Shown one piece after another: positions 8,386 through 17,861 of a DNA stretch of 64,000 nucleotides. The first letter of the stretch is position 1. Each line of letters starts with the position of its first letter. The position numbers and the translations under genes are program-made. The DNA is from CADEEX01 sp040081555. GTDB taxonomy: Bacteria > Acidobacteriota > Vicinamibacteria > Vicinamibacterales > CAVVIG01. The notes beneath the pieces are model-generated. The model was given only the letters and a program-made list of their open reading frames with translations, had not been told where the DNA came from and did no database searches. The stretch covers positions 1 to 64,000 of the forward strand of contig JBEBGG010000002.1 of NCBI GenBank assembly GCA_040081555.1, given 5' to 3'.

Positions 8386-9675
8386 TTAGAGAGGAAATTC
8401 CGACGATTGCGGTAGCGCGCGGCGACGCGCTGATGTGAGAAACGCTGGCGCTTCAAAGGACAGCGCTGTGGCCACGATCGTCACAACCGCTAGGACGATC
8501 ACCGATGGCTGGAGGTGCAACTGCGGAGCCCAGAAGCCCAGAGAGGGCGCCGCGAAACCCAGGATCAGAAGTGCCCCAAATCCTCGAGTCACCGCCAGTG
8601 ACATGTGGGATTCAGACAGGAAATCCCAGAGCAGAAGGCCCGCGGGCGTGAGGATGACGAGGTCGTACACGTAGATGTGTGGATTGATGAGTACGGTCGT
8701 TGTCATCAGCACCGTGAACCGAAGTCGCAGGTCGCCTTGACGCCGCCAACACGTGATCGCGATCGCGAGCGTGCACAGGGACGCCGCAATCGTTGCAGCC
8801 AGCAGCGGCGTCCCCTCGAGGCCCGTCATCTGGAAGAAGGCGCGCCAGCCGTGCAGATGACGCTTCTCCGGCTCAATCAGCATCACCGTCGACGGAATTC
8901 GCCGAACCGCCTCGAGATACGCCGGCAGAACGGCGACTCCCCAATAGGCGGCGGCGGCGAGAAGCTGCGCGGCAGCACCAACGATTGCGCCCACCACGAC
9001 CCGCCAATGGCCCGCGGCTACAAAGAGCAGCGCAGAGGCGAGACCGAGCTGTGGCTTGTAGAACAGACCACCAATCGCCAGTCCCGCAAGGAAGGGGCGA
9101 TGATGGCGAAGGCCAAGGTAGGCCCCTCCGAAACACAGCAACGCCAGCGCGGAGGTCTGCCCATACATCAACACAAAATGAAGCGCGGGAGAGACGGTCA
9201 ATAGCGCGAACACCTGCCACGCGCGAGACCGCAGATTCTGGCACTTCCGCCACACTGCCCACGCCGTGACGAGATAGAGCGTAGCCGTGACCGCCATCCA
9301 CACGATCAGTGCCGGCACATACGGCAAAGCCGCCAGGGGGCGGAAGAGCATCGCCACTTGCGGACCATAGGACGGCGGGAACGCCACGTCCACGTAGGCC
9401 GGCACGTGCTGCATCAGCAGCAGTTTCTGGGCAGGCTCGTCAAAGAGGAGAGTGGCGTCGTGGATTCGCGCCACGGCGCCGAGGATGTAGAAATGCGCAA
9501 AGTCGCGAAAGACCAGCGCCGTCGGACCGAACCAGGTGAAGGGCAGCTGCTGAATGAACACCTGCCAGATGTAGATGGCCCAGAGATACAGGGGCAGCAT
9601 GACGAGCTGGCTGCGAATTAGGCGATGCTGCGCCGGGGTCAATTCGCGGGCCTTCGTCTGCGGGCGTGGGTTCAT
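8386..9675 (-). CDS. GT87/DUF2029-like polytopic membrane glycosyltransferase
   Basis: A 429-residue multispanning protein with roughly ten hydrophobic segments. After the first span it has an acidic loop (VFRDFAHFYILGAVARIHD) and then FPPSYGPQVAMLFRPLAALPY, the arrangement of DUF2029/GT87 GT-C-type transferases that use polyprenyl-phosphate sugars. Its ATG overlaps the stop of the DUF362 gene (ATGA, 9672-9675), so it is co-translated with that gene. Substrate unknown. It ends 98 nt before flp, in the same direction as the pilus operon. Confidence 0.75.
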   Translation of the reverse strand: MNPRPQTKARELTPAQHRLIRSQLVMLPLYLWAIYIWQVFIQQLPFTWFGPTALVFRDFAHFYILGAVARIHDATLLFDEPAQKLLLMQHVPAYVDVAFPPSYGPQVAMLFRPLAALPYVPALIVWMAVTATLYLVTAWAVWRKCQNLRSRAWQVFALLTVSPALHFVLMYGQTSALALLCFGGAYLGLRHHRPFLAGLAIGGLFYKPQLGLASALLFVAAGHWRVVVGAIVGAAAQLLAAAAYWGVAVLPAYLEAVRRIPSTVMLIEPEKRHLHGWRAFFQMTGLEGTPLLAATIAASLCTLAIAITCWRRQGDLRLRFTVLMTTTVLINPHIYVYDLVILTPAGLLLWDFLSESHMSLAVTRGFGALLILGFAAPSLGFWAPQLHLQPSVIVLAVVTIVATALSFEAPAFLTSARRRALPQSSEFPL

Positions 9676-10667
9676 GGAGGATTCGGTAGTCGCAACCTCC
9701 GTATCGGCTCAATCACGTCGAAACTGGTGCTGAACCTGGCAAGCCGTTCGCCCCGCTGCTCGATGCGCCGTTCATCAATGTTACCGATGAACTCGCTCGC
9801 CACCTTGAGATACGGCATCTTGTCCGGGTCGAGACCGATCAGCCGCGCGCACGTCGCGTCCACCGCTGGGAGATCGGTACCCATGGCGATGACGCCGACG
9901 GGGCGCGGGCGGCCCATGATCGGCCCGTCGCCTTCCATGCCGACGATGCCATCGACGATCGACAGGGCCGGCCGGATGGTGGCAGTCAGATCGACAATCG
10001 ACTGCTCGATGCCATGGACGTGGAGCAGATTCTTCGGCCAACCATACACGGCGCCCGGCACGGTGCCGAACAGATTCTTCATGCTCGCGGTCATGCCAGC
10101 CCAGTGGTGCGTCTTCAACTTCGGCATAGTGACCACGACGTCAGCGTCGAGCAATGTCACTGGAAGCCATAGACTCTGCATGCCGGTGTAGCGGCTCTTC
10201 AGCGCGGTCTCACGCACGTCGTCGTGATTCAGATCAACAAACTGCAATCGGAGATCGCGAAGCACCTCCAACATGCCGGTGCCCGCGAGGAGGTATTCGA
10301 CATCGCGGCGGTGGCCCGGGCCCTCACCAACGACCACCTGCTTCGCGCCTCGAGAGAGAAATGCAGTGGCGGCACCAGCCACGACCAGTGGATTGGTGTT
10401 GATGGCCTTGTCGGCCTCGTACTCGACCATGTTGGGCTTGAGGAAGACGCGCTTGCCCCGGACGACGACGCCGAGCATGTCGAGACCGCGGCCGATCACA
10501 TCAGCGAGGTCTGTATCGTAGGAGGCGGGCAAAAGCGCCACCGGCGAGAGGATCGACCGGGCGAAGTCTGACGCGAGATACGGCGCCTGGCGACAGGCGG
10601 CTGCCGCCGCCGCCCCAAGCGGCAGCGTCTTCAAAAAGGCGCGCCGCGAGAACTCAAGCCGGGACAC
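9672..10667 (-). CDS. DUF362-family protein with a Tat-type signal
   Basis: A 331-residue DUF362 protein. The N-terminus has a twin-arginine signal (FSRRAFLKTLPLG) followed by an alanine-rich hydrophobic stretch and a cysteine (AAAAACRQ) that could be lipidated. The body contains VFLKPNMVEYEADKAINTNP and VTMPKLKTHHWAGMTASMKN, both typical of DUF362. The cysteine-rich ferredoxin part of some relatives is absent. Biochemical function of the family is not established. It overlaps the upstream toroid gene by 14 nt and the downstream GT87 gene by 4 nt, so the three probably form one transcription unit. Confidence 0.82.
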   Translation of the reverse strand: MSRLEFSRRAFLKTLPLGAAAAAACRQAPYLASDFARSILSPVALLPASYDTDLADVIGRGLDMLGVVVRGKRVFLKPNMVEYEADKAINTNPLVVAGAATAFLSRGAKQVVVGEGPGHRRDVEYLLAGTGMLEVLRDLRLQFVDLNHDDVRETALKSRYTGMQSLWLPVTLLDADVVVTMPKLKTHHWAGMTASMKNLFGTVPGAVYGWPKNLLHVHGIEQSIVDLTATIRPALSIVDGIVGMEGDGPIMGRPRPVGVIAMGTDLPAVDATCARLIGLDPDKMPYLKVASEFIGNIDERRIEQRGERLARFSTSFDVIEPIRRLRLPNPP

Positions 10668-11589
10668 GAAGAGTCCTCGCCTGATGCTGCGCGGCGGTCA
10701 ATGCATGAAGCGCAATCGCCATCGGGTACACGTTTCCCAGCGCCTGGGTGTTCTCTGCCGCCAGGGCTAGTCGGGCCTCAACCTCGGTCGTGTCACGGTC
10801 GTAGATGCGCAAGCAGAGCGCCGTCAGTCCCAGCGCCATGCCGGAGATCTCCTTGACGCGCGCCTGATCGAGAAAGGCAAGCCCTCGCATCACGACGGGC
10901 TGAGCGCGTCGATCGTGAAGCGCCAGTAGTGCCGTGGCAGTGGGTGGTACGTGTGGACGAAGATCCTGGCCAAGGGCGCTCGCGTTGCCAAAATTCCAGC
11001 CTCCGGTCTGGCAGCTTCTGTTCTCCATCATCCGCTCGGCCTCGGCGAGACGATCGGCGGCGCCTGGCGTGTCGAGCGCGCGAAACTTCTTGAGCGCCAG
11101 AACGCACCAGGCCGTGGGTTCCAGCCAACTGAACGTGTCCGGGTACCAGGGCCACGCTTGAAGCGTGTTGTCTTGACGCGTATCCGTTTCGTTGACCTTG
11201 ATGCCCTTGACTGCAACGATGCCGCGAAGCAGCCGCGGCAAGAATGTGGCCCGCAATTCAGGGAAGAGATCGGCCAGGATGCACGCGGCGAGCCCTTCGG
11301 CCATCAGATTCGGTGACGATTGCGCCGTGTCGGTGAGCAGGCCGTCGCTTCGCTGACAGCCCTGAAGAAAAGTCACATGCGGGACCGCAAACGCCGACCA
11401 ATCCGCGTCGGTGCCAGACCAGGCACCGCGCAGAGCCAGCAAGGCCCAGCAGGTCGGTTCGATGCGACTGCCCTTGCCCGCGTAGTACGGCCAGCCGCCA
11501 GAGGTATTGGCCGCACGTGTCACGCAGTCCGTCAGTTCGGCTGCTCGCTGCTCTTCGAGCGCTCCCGCCACTGCCGCTATTGTATCCAT
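10654..11589 (-). CDS. Prenyltransferase/squalene-cyclase-like alpha/alpha-toroid protein
   Basis: A 311-residue protein with repeated QW-like helical segments: SGGWPYYAGKGSRIEPTCWA, TFSWLEPTAWCVLALKKF, TGGWNFGNA and PPTATALLAL. This is the fold of protein prenyltransferase and terpene-cyclase toroids. Neither the DXDD of squalene-hopene cyclase nor the DCTAE of oxidosqualene cyclase is seen, so triterpene cyclase activity is unlikely. The frame is open to 11760, but that overlaps the upstream gene by about 150 nt and adds an arginine-rich leader; I choose the ATG at 11587-11589. No signal peptide is visible, so it is probably cytoplasmic. Function unknown; context suggests lipid or glycan metabolism. 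Confidence 0.7.
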   Translation of the reverse strand: MDTIAAVAGALEEQRAAELTDCVTRAANTSGGWPYYAGKGSRIEPTCWALLALRGAWSGTDADWSAFAVPHVTFLQGCQRSDGLLTDTAQSSPNLMAEGLAACILADLFPELRATFLPRLLRGIVAVKGIKVNETDTRQDNTLQAWPWYPDTFSWLEPTAWCVLALKKFRALDTPGAADRLAEAERMMENRSCQTGGWNFGNASALGQDLRPHVPPTATALLALHDRRAQPVVMRGLAFLDQARVKEISGMALGLTALCLRIYDRDTTEVEARLALAAENTQALGNVYPMAIALHALTAAQHQARTLRVPA

Positions 11590-11606
11590 CGGGCCCGTGC
11601 CAACCC

Positions 11607-13082
11607 CTAGGGTGCACAGCTCGAGGCCGGAAGACCGGCGCGCAAAGGCGCGCGGTCCTGCCGGCGGAGCACGACGCTTGCGCCGGTGTCGATGTCGACG
11701 GTGTAGCCATGATGCGCAAACCACATGGCCGCCGCGTCGCCACTCCGTCCACGGAGCCACGCATAGTCGGGATTGGTGCGGCTGACGAACGCCTCGAGCA
11801 CATCCGGACGGCCAAGCGCCACAAGCTGTTGCTCCTCGAGCGTGGCGGCGCTGTAGACCGTTTCTCGGCGGCCGTCAGTCGACACCTGCAATCGTGGTCC
11901 CCAGTGCCAGATCGCATATTCGCCCCAGTCAAACGGCACGACAATGCGTCCGCGCACTTCTGGTGCCGAGAGCGCACTGGCGGCAATCGGGTCTGGGCGC
12001 CAGGCCGCCGGGATCTCGAGGCAGCGCGCCTGAGGAAGGAACAGCGGCACGGTCACCGCGAGCACCGTGACTGCGTCGATCAATTGCGTCGAGGCGAGCC
12101 TTGGCTGCACACCGGCCGCGGACGCGGTCGGCTCAGCGCCGTCCCGGCGCCACGCCTCCAGTACGCAGACGCAGGCCATGAACGAAAACAGTGGTGCGAG
12201 GCGGGCCACGAAGAGCGCGTTCAGGCCAAGCCAACAGGCCGGCAGTAGACGCGCCCACGACACGTGCCGCCAGCGCGCAGTGATGGTCGTTGCAAGAATA
12301 CCGATGGTCAGCGGCAGCAGCACGATCTGCGCAGGCTCGAACGCCTCCCAATAGGGTCGCCACTCAGTGATGTCTGGACGACTCATTCCCACGGTGTCTG
12401 CCAGAAATTGCCAAAGCCTCCACCCGTATGGGTTGGCGATAGTGGCCACGACACTGAATGCGACGACTGCCGCGGGCATGACGACAGGACGCCACGTCCG
12501 TGTGTCGATGACGCGTCCAGCCAGCCAGAGTCCACAGACACCAACGCCGACGATCCATCCGCCGTGCAGGTTGGCCCAAGCCACAAAGATGAGCGGCAAC
12601 CAGGCGATTCGCGCCCGCCCGGCAAGAATGGTGGACACGATCGCCAGGCCCAGGACTGTCCACAGATGCGGGCGAAACGTGGAGGCGAGCGGCGCGCAGC
12701 CAACGAATGCCACCGCAAGGAGCCAGCCTCGGTACTCCTGGCGGGTCGACTCGCCGAGGCGCGCCAGCAACCAGAAGGCTAGACCCACGATGGCCATCTT
12801 CAGCGTCATCAGGCCGGCCACGCCTCCCGCTCGATACGCCTGGGCGAACAGCCACTCGCTCAGCCACTCGTGGTTGACCCACGGGACATCCTGCGTAAAC
12901 GAATAGGGATCGACGCTTGGCAGGCGACCGGACGTTGCCAGGTCGAGCCCGAAACGGAGATGACCCCAGAAGTCTGGGTCCGGCGCGCTTCGAACACAGA
13001 CAATTGCGGCAGCAATCAGTGCGGCGAGTCGGCCTGCGGGCGCAGCGGCGGTTTTAGCGGTGGTGGTCGATTCCTTCGACAC
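11607..13082 (-). CDS. Polytopic membrane protein, GT-C-like
   Basis: A 491-residue protein with about ten membrane spans. The first periplasmic loop holds conserved-looking acidic and aromatic residues (DPDFWGHLRFG, then DPYSFTQDVPWVNHEWLSE), which is the pattern of a widespread uncharacterised family that I regard as GT-C-like. The C-terminal soluble part (from about residue 380) contains FDWGEYAIWHWGPRLQVSTD. It starts a minus-strand run (this gene, toroid, DUF362, GT87) that points toward the pilus operon, with an 18-nt gap to the toroid gene. A 63-nt divergent intergenic region separates it from the next plus-strand gene. Enzymatic role is inferred, not shown. Confidence 0.7.
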   Translation of the reverse strand: MSKESTTTAKTAAAPAGRLAALIAAAIVCVRSAPDPDFWGHLRFGLDLATSGRLPSVDPYSFTQDVPWVNHEWLSEWLFAQAYRAGGVAGLMTLKMAIVGLAFWLLARLGESTRQEYRGWLLAVAFVGCAPLASTFRPHLWTVLGLAIVSTILAGRARIAWLPLIFVAWANLHGGWIVGVGVCGLWLAGRVIDTRTWRPVVMPAAVVAFSVVATIANPYGWRLWQFLADTVGMSRPDITEWRPYWEAFEPAQIVLLPLTIGILATTITARWRHVSWARLLPACWLGLNALFVARLAPLFSFMACVCVLEAWRRDGAEPTASAAGVQPRLASTQLIDAVTVLAVTVPLFLPQARCLEIPAAWRPDPIAASALSAPEVRGRIVVPFDWGEYAIWHWGPRLQVSTDGRRETVYSAATLEEQQLVALGRPDVLEAFVSRTNPDYAWLRGRSGDAAAMWFAHHGYTVDIDTGASVVLRRQDRAPLRAGLPASSCAP

Positions 13083-13145
13083 GGAGGCAATCGTAGTCGA
13101 GACGGTGCGGATCCTGGCCAGGTTCGGCCGATACTATCCACGCCA

Positions 13146-14591
13146 ATGCCGCAGGGCCGTCAACGTCAGGGATGGCTGAGTGCGGGAGTCGTGGTCGCAA
13201 TGGCGACCCTCCTCCGCCTTCCTGGTTTAGCCAACGATCTCTGGCTCGACGAAGTGTGGTCTGTCACCAATGTCGCCGGGCTTCATTCGTGGCGGGATGT
13301 ATTCACCTCGGTGCGTGTCGACAACAACCACCACTTGAACAGCCTGTGGCTCTACTGGGTGGGCGATCGGATGTCGGCCACGCTCGATCGCGCGCCGGCA
13401 CTGCTGTGCGGCATCGGTACAGTCATTGTCGCGTTTGCGCTGGGGGCCCGGGATCATCTCCGAACCGCGGTGGTCACCTCAGCGCTGTTCGCTCTGTCAT
13501 TTCTGATGATCTACTACTCCTCCGAGGCACGCGGCTACGCCCCGGTGGTGTTCTTCGCAATGGCTGGCTGGTTCAGCTTGAGGGAATACGCGAAACGAGG
13601 GACCTGGCTTCCACTCGTTTCTTTCTGGACCTGCTGCGGCGCCGGTGTGCTGGCCCACCAGACCTTCATCGCCTTCTTCGCTGCTGGACTGTTCTGGTGT
13701 GACGCGCACGTCCAGCGCCACACGAGATCGATTCGAGTAGCGAGCGGCCGCACCCTGGTTGCATTCGCGCCGCCAGGACTCTTCTTCTTGGGCTTCTATC
13801 TGGTCTCGATTCGCGGCGCCGCAATCATGGGTGGACCGACGGCCGGCACGGCAGTCGTGTTCGCGGAGACGCTTTCCCTGCTCGGAAGCGGACCTTCGCA
13901 TGGCCCGGGGATCTGGGCATGCGCCCTGTTGGTTGGTGGCGCCTTCATTGCCTCCGTGGCGCTGATGGCACGGCGCGGCGACGATCGGTGGCTGTTATAC
14001 GCCATCGGCGGCCTCGCCATGCCGGCGCTTTTTGCGGCGGTCCAGCAGGCAGCCATATACCCACGCTACTTCATCGTACCTGGCGCGTTCATTCTGCTCG
14101 CCATCGGCGATCTATTGTCGCGGGCGCTTGAGGCTGGGACCCTCGCGCGCAGTGCAGCCCTGGCCGGCCTCGCCGCCATGTCACTGGGTACCATCTTGAA
14201 CGTCGCTGAACTCTTCCGTCTCGGCCGAGGGCGTTTCGACGAGGCGGTGAGGCACATGGCGGACACTCGCGCTGGGGCGGTCACCGTGGCGACGGAGGCG
14301 GAGTTCTCGATGTTCGATGTCCGCTCCGACATGCTCATTGGCTACTTCGGGCGTGCCCTGCACGTAACCGATCACCTGCATTACGTGCCGGCTGGTTCCT
14401 ATCCGATGTCTGGCACCGACTGGATGATTCGCGAAAGCCTTGGCGCGACGCCGCCTGCACCGACAATCGTCGACGCCAACGCCAACGAGTACGTCTTTGA
14501 TCGGGCCTACCGGTCCATGCCGCTTGCCGGCGTCGACTGGCTCCTCTACAAACGCAACAACACGCCACTTCGCACGGCCCCCGGTCGTTGA
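13146..14591 (+). CDS. GT39-like membrane glycosyltransferase
   Basis: A 481-residue polytopic protein. After the first span comes NDLWLDEVWSVTN, the Asp-Glu motif of the ArnT/PMT (GT39) class, then VDNNHHLNSLWLYW, a second family feature. About ten hydrophobic spans follow, with a soluble C-terminal tail. Such enzymes move sugars from polyprenyl-phosphate carriers to lipids or proteins on the periplasmic side. The frame is open upstream to 12870, but that region is antisense to the divergent gene, so I use the ATG at 13146. It leads a plus-strand trio with the YfhO-like and second GT87-like genes. Confidence 0.78.
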   Translation: MPQGRQRQGWLSAGVVVAMATLLRLPGLANDLWLDEVWSVTNVAGLHSWRDVFTSVRVDNNHHLNSLWLYWVGDRMSATLDRAPALLCGIGTVIVAFALGARDHLRTAVVTSALFALSFLMIYYSSEARGYAPVVFFAMAGWFSLREYAKRGTWLPLVSFWTCCGAGVLAHQTFIAFFAAGLFWCDAHVQRHTRSIRVASGRTLVAFAPPGLFFLGFYLVSIRGAAIMGGPTAGTAVVFAETLSLLGSGPSHGPGIWACALLVGGAFIASVALMARRGDDRWLLYAIGGLAMPALFAAVQQAAIYPRYFIVPGAFILLAIGDLLSRALEAGTLARSAALAGLAAMSLGTILNVAELFRLGRGRFDEAVRHMADTRAGAVTVATEAEFSMFDVRSDMLIGYFGRALHVTDHLHYVPAGSYPMSGTDWMIRESLGATPPAPTIVDANANEYVFDRAYRSMPLAGVDWLLYKRNNTPLRTAPGR

Positions 14592-14596
14592 ACGAG

Positions 14597-16696
14597 ATGC
14601 GCCCTCTTCGTCTCGCCGTCGGTTGTAGCATCGGGCTCCTGCTCGTGGCGCTGATGTGGCCGCTGGCGACGGGACAGATCTTCGTTCGGGACGATGTGGC
14701 CGGATTCCATCTGCCGGTCCGCTACCTGTATCAGCAGGCACTACTTGCCGGTGATTCGGTATTGTGGACACCGTCGCTCTACTCGGGCTTCTACCTGTTT
14801 GGCGAAGGGCAGGCGGGGATGGCGCACCCGCTGCATTGGTTCCTCTACAGGTGCTTTCCCCTGACGACCGCCCTCAACCTGGAGATTGTGGCCAGCTACC
14901 TGGCGCTTCTTGCCGGCGGCGCGTTGTTGCTCCGGCGCATGAGTTTCGCAGCACCCATAGCGTGGTTCGGCGGAATGGTGTTCGCATTCAGCGGTTCGAC
15001 CCTCCTGCATCTAATGCACGTCAACGCCGTGGCCGTCATCGCCCACACACCATGGTTGCTGTTGGCGGCCGATATCCTCATGGCTTCAGAGCAGCGTGCC
15101 GCCAGGGCGATGGCCTTCGCCGGGATCTCAGTGCTGCTCGCCTCACAGCTCTTGCTCGGTCATCCGCAGTACGTGTCCATCTCCTGGATGGCGGTGGGCT
15201 ACCTGGTGCTCTGCTCCAGCGGGGGGCCCCATCGAGGGCGGAGTCTGGTCCTGCTGTCTGGCGCCATTGTCTTGGGATGCGCAATGGCGGCCATCCAAGT
15301 GTTGCCGACGCTCGACGTGCTGCGTGATTCGCTCCATGCCAATCTGCCTGCGGATGTACAGCTCCAGGTCTCGCTTGACGTGCGCCGTGACGTGTTCGTG
15401 TTCCTGTCGCCGGGGGCGGTGAGATTCGGTCTTCTTCACGAGTTCGCCACCTACAACGGGGCCTTCTGCACCGTCGCCCTTTGTTGGGTGGGTCTGCGAT
15501 GGCGCACGATGACACGCCGCCGTGTTGCGCTCGCGTTGGTCGGACTCCTCGTGATTGGTTTCGTTCTTTCGCTCGGAAGCGCTGGCGGACTGTATCCGCT
15601 ATTGGCGAAACTACCTGGAATGAACGCGTTCCGTGCGCCGGCGAGACATATCGTGCTCGCACACCTTGCGCTCAGCGGCCTGGCGGCGATCGTGCTCGAA
15701 GATCTGTGGTTGCTGCGTGAGCGCGATGAGATCGTCCCCCTTCGAACGTTCTATCCGCTAGCCATCGTCGCGTGGCTTGCCATCTTGATCACCTTCAATG
15801 CGCCATCACCGACGACGGGCCCCTGGTTAATGAATCCATGGCTGTGGGTGGGGCTCCTGGTAGCCGTGACGGCACTCGTGATCCTGTCTATGCAGGGGCG
15901 CAAGTGGGCCCTGCCGGCGTTGGTCGCACTCGTCGCCCTGGATCAGGGTCTGTGGGGCTTTGGCTACATCTACGATCGTGAGGGGCAAGGACTCGCGACG
16001 ATTGAATCGGTCATGACGGCCGAGCCGTCACCGCCTGCTCGCGCTGGCGAGTCGGTCTTTCAGGCTCTGGTGGAGGGCGATCGCGGGAATCTGGTGGTGC
16101 TTCATGGCCTGAAGCGCTCGAACGGCTACGCCGGACTCATGCCAGCAACGGAACTCAATCCGGCAGACCCTACGACTCAACGGCTCGGCGGCGTAGCATG
16201 GGCGCGGTCCGATGGCTCATGGTCCCGGGTTGAGGACCCGATGCCGCGAGCCAGACTGCTCGCTTCGTGGGTACAAAGCAGCGATGCGGGACGCGATGTC
16301 CACACCGTCAACATCCATCGAACAGCCATCGTCAGGGGCCCGATCGGCTCGTTGGAGGGAGACCCCGGAGTCGTGCGCGTGGTCGTGGATCGACCAGGCC
16401 GACTGGTTCTGGACTCGGCGGCCGAAGGGCGGCAGTTGCTTGTGACGACCGAACGCTTTCACGTCGGCTGGAAAGTAACTGTCGACGACGACGCGGCCAC
16501 GACCATTCCGGTCTTCGGCGATTACCTCGGCGTTGTCGTACCAGCGGGCGCACATCGGGTACAGCTTCGCTTCGCACCTGAAAGCGTGGCGTGGGGCGCC
16601 CGGATCAGTATCCTCGGCGTCGCCGCCGCCGCGGGTCTGACGATGTTGCTGGCGTGGACGCCTCGCCAACATGTCGCTCGGCGGGCCAATGGCTGA
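14597..16696 (+). CDS. YfhO-family polytopic membrane protein
   Basis: A 699-residue protein of the YfhO (PF09586-like) type. It has an N-terminal span, an acidic loop (FVRDDVAGFHLPVRYLY), the segment WTPSLYSGFYLFGEGQAGMA, about twelve spans and a C-terminal soluble beta-rich domain (LVTTERFHVGWKVTVDDD) typical of this family. Relatives are linked to glycosylation of teichoic acids and other envelope glycans. The TTG at 14588 overlaps the GT39 stop and is in frame; I prefer the ATG at 14597. Its last codons overlap the next gene's ATG at 16689. Confidence 0.82.
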   Translation: MRPLRLAVGCSIGLLLVALMWPLATGQIFVRDDVAGFHLPVRYLYQQALLAGDSVLWTPSLYSGFYLFGEGQAGMAHPLHWFLYRCFPLTTALNLEIVASYLALLAGGALLLRRMSFAAPIAWFGGMVFAFSGSTLLHLMHVNAVAVIAHTPWLLLAADILMASEQRAARAMAFAGISVLLASQLLLGHPQYVSISWMAVGYLVLCSSGGPHRGRSLVLLSGAIVLGCAMAAIQVLPTLDVLRDSLHANLPADVQLQVSLDVRRDVFVFLSPGAVRFGLLHEFATYNGAFCTVALCWVGLRWRTMTRRRVALALVGLLVIGFVLSLGSAGGLYPLLAKLPGMNAFRAPARHIVLAHLALSGLAAIVLEDLWLLRERDEIVPLRTFYPLAIVAWLAILITFNAPSPTTGPWLMNPWLWVGLLVAVTALVILSMQGRKWALPALVALVALDQGLWGFGYIYDREGQGLATIESVMTAEPSPPARAGESVFQALVEGDRGNLVVLHGLKRSNGYAGLMPATELNPADPTTQRLGGVAWARSDGSWSRVEDPMPRARLLASWVQSSDAGRDVHTVNIHRTAIVRGPIGSLEGDPGVVRVVVDRPGRLVLDSAAEGRQLLVTTERFHVGWKVTVDDDAATTIPVFGDYLGVVVPAGAHRVQLRFAPESVAWGARISILGVAAAAGLTMLLAWTPRQHVARRANG

Positions 16697-17861
16697 GGAG
16701 CCTTTCGCAGCCGGTTGGCTCGACCGATGGATTGAGGCCGCCGCCCCGCTCTTGTGGTGCGCGCTGCTCCTCGGCATCTGTTACTCGGTCGCCATTGCCT
16801 GGAACGTCGAGTCGCCGGATTTCGACGTCTTTGTCGCCAGCGCTCGGGCCTGGTGGCGGGGCGCTGATCCTTATCAGGGATTCTTTGGTGAGGGACGCGG
16901 AATCAATCTCAATCCACCGCTAGCTGTCGTGGCGTTTGCGCCCATGGCCTGGCTTCCTGGAAAGACGGGACTCGCCGTGTGGCTACTGTTGAACGCAGCG
17001 GCGATCTGCTGGACTGCGTCGATCATCCTCCGGCAGACTAACGTGCCGCTGCTTGCGACTGCCCTCATCGGCTATTCGTCGTTGACCGGCCTGCTGGCGC
17101 TTCAACTCGGACAACTGAGTGCGGTGCTGTGCCCACTGGTTACTCTTGCATGGCTTGCCGATCGGAGCGACCGCGCGACCAAGGCCGCGGTTCTCGTTGG
17201 GTTGCTCGTCTATCTGAAGCCATTTTTCGCACTGTTCATCCTCTACTGGCTGTGGCGGAGAAAGTGGCGTTCCTCGCTGGTCGCAGGCGGGGTCGTCGTA
17301 GTGATGATGGCTGCGACCTTCGTGGTCTGGCCCTCGTTGACCCTGCGGTGGATTGAGGCGTTGCGTGTGGTTCGGTGGCAGGGACTGGCCTTGAACGGGT
17401 CCGTCGAGGGCCTGACGCACCGTATGTTCGGGCCCCCGATATCTGGGGCAAGACCTGCGCTGGCACCGTTTGTCGTGTCCTCGATCGTTGAGCAGGTCGC
17501 CACGTTGGCCGGGTGGGCGATTGTCGTCGCCTTGTCGTGGCGGGCGCTTCGGCGGGTATCGAATGTCGACCGAGAGTGGTCGATCGTCGGCATGGGCGCG
17601 TTGTTGCTGTCGCCTCTCGGATGGAGCTACTACCTGGGGATGTTCGCCGTGCCTCTCGCCGCAACGCTTCCTCTGTCCGCCGTAGTCGTTCCGCTACTGT
17701 TCCTCAACGTTCCATCAGCGACACTGGCGAGCGCTCAATTCACTGCGCTCGGAAGCGCAACGGCGGGTTCGGTCGTGTTCTGGAGCTTCTTGCTCCTCTG
17801 GATTCAGGCGATGAGGGCCGCACAAGGCCCTCTCGTCATCGCCCCACCCGCACGACGCTGA
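16689..17861 (+). CDS. Second GT87/DUF2029-like membrane glycosyltransferase
   Basis: A 390-residue polytopic protein. The first loop ESPDFDVFVASARAWWRGAD, followed by NLNPPLAVVAFAPMAWLPG, matches the DUF2029/GT87 layout and is more canonical than the copy at 8386-9675. About ten spans are predicted by eye. The frame begins at 16671 but the ATG at 16689 overlaps the yfhO-like stop by 8 nt, a likely coupled start. It is the last gene of the plus-strand trio and overlaps the convergent DUF192 gene by 26 nt. Confidence 0.8.
   Translation: MAEEPFAAGWLDRWIEAAAPLLWCALLLGICYSVAIAWNVESPDFDVFVASARAWWRGADPYQGFFGEGRGINLNPPLAVVAFAPMAWLPGKTGLAVWLLLNAAAICWTASIILRQTNVPLLATALIGYSSLTGLLALQLGQLSAVLCPLVTLAWLADRSDRATKAAVLVGLLVYLKPFFALFILYWLWRRKWRSSLVAGGVVVVMMAATFVVWPSLTLRWIEALRVVRWQGLALNGSVEGLTHRMFGPPISGARPALAPFVVSSIVEQVATLAGWAIVVALSWRALRRVSNVDREWSIVGMGALLLSPLGWSYYLGMFAVPLAATLPLSAVVVPLLFLNVPSATLASAQFTALGSATAGSVVFWSFLLLWIQAMRAAQGPLVIAPPARR

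Noticed and set aside
12870..13145. Long in-frame extension before the GT39-like gene
   Set aside because: It is antisense to the divergent membrane-protein gene; the ATG at 13146 fits the family.
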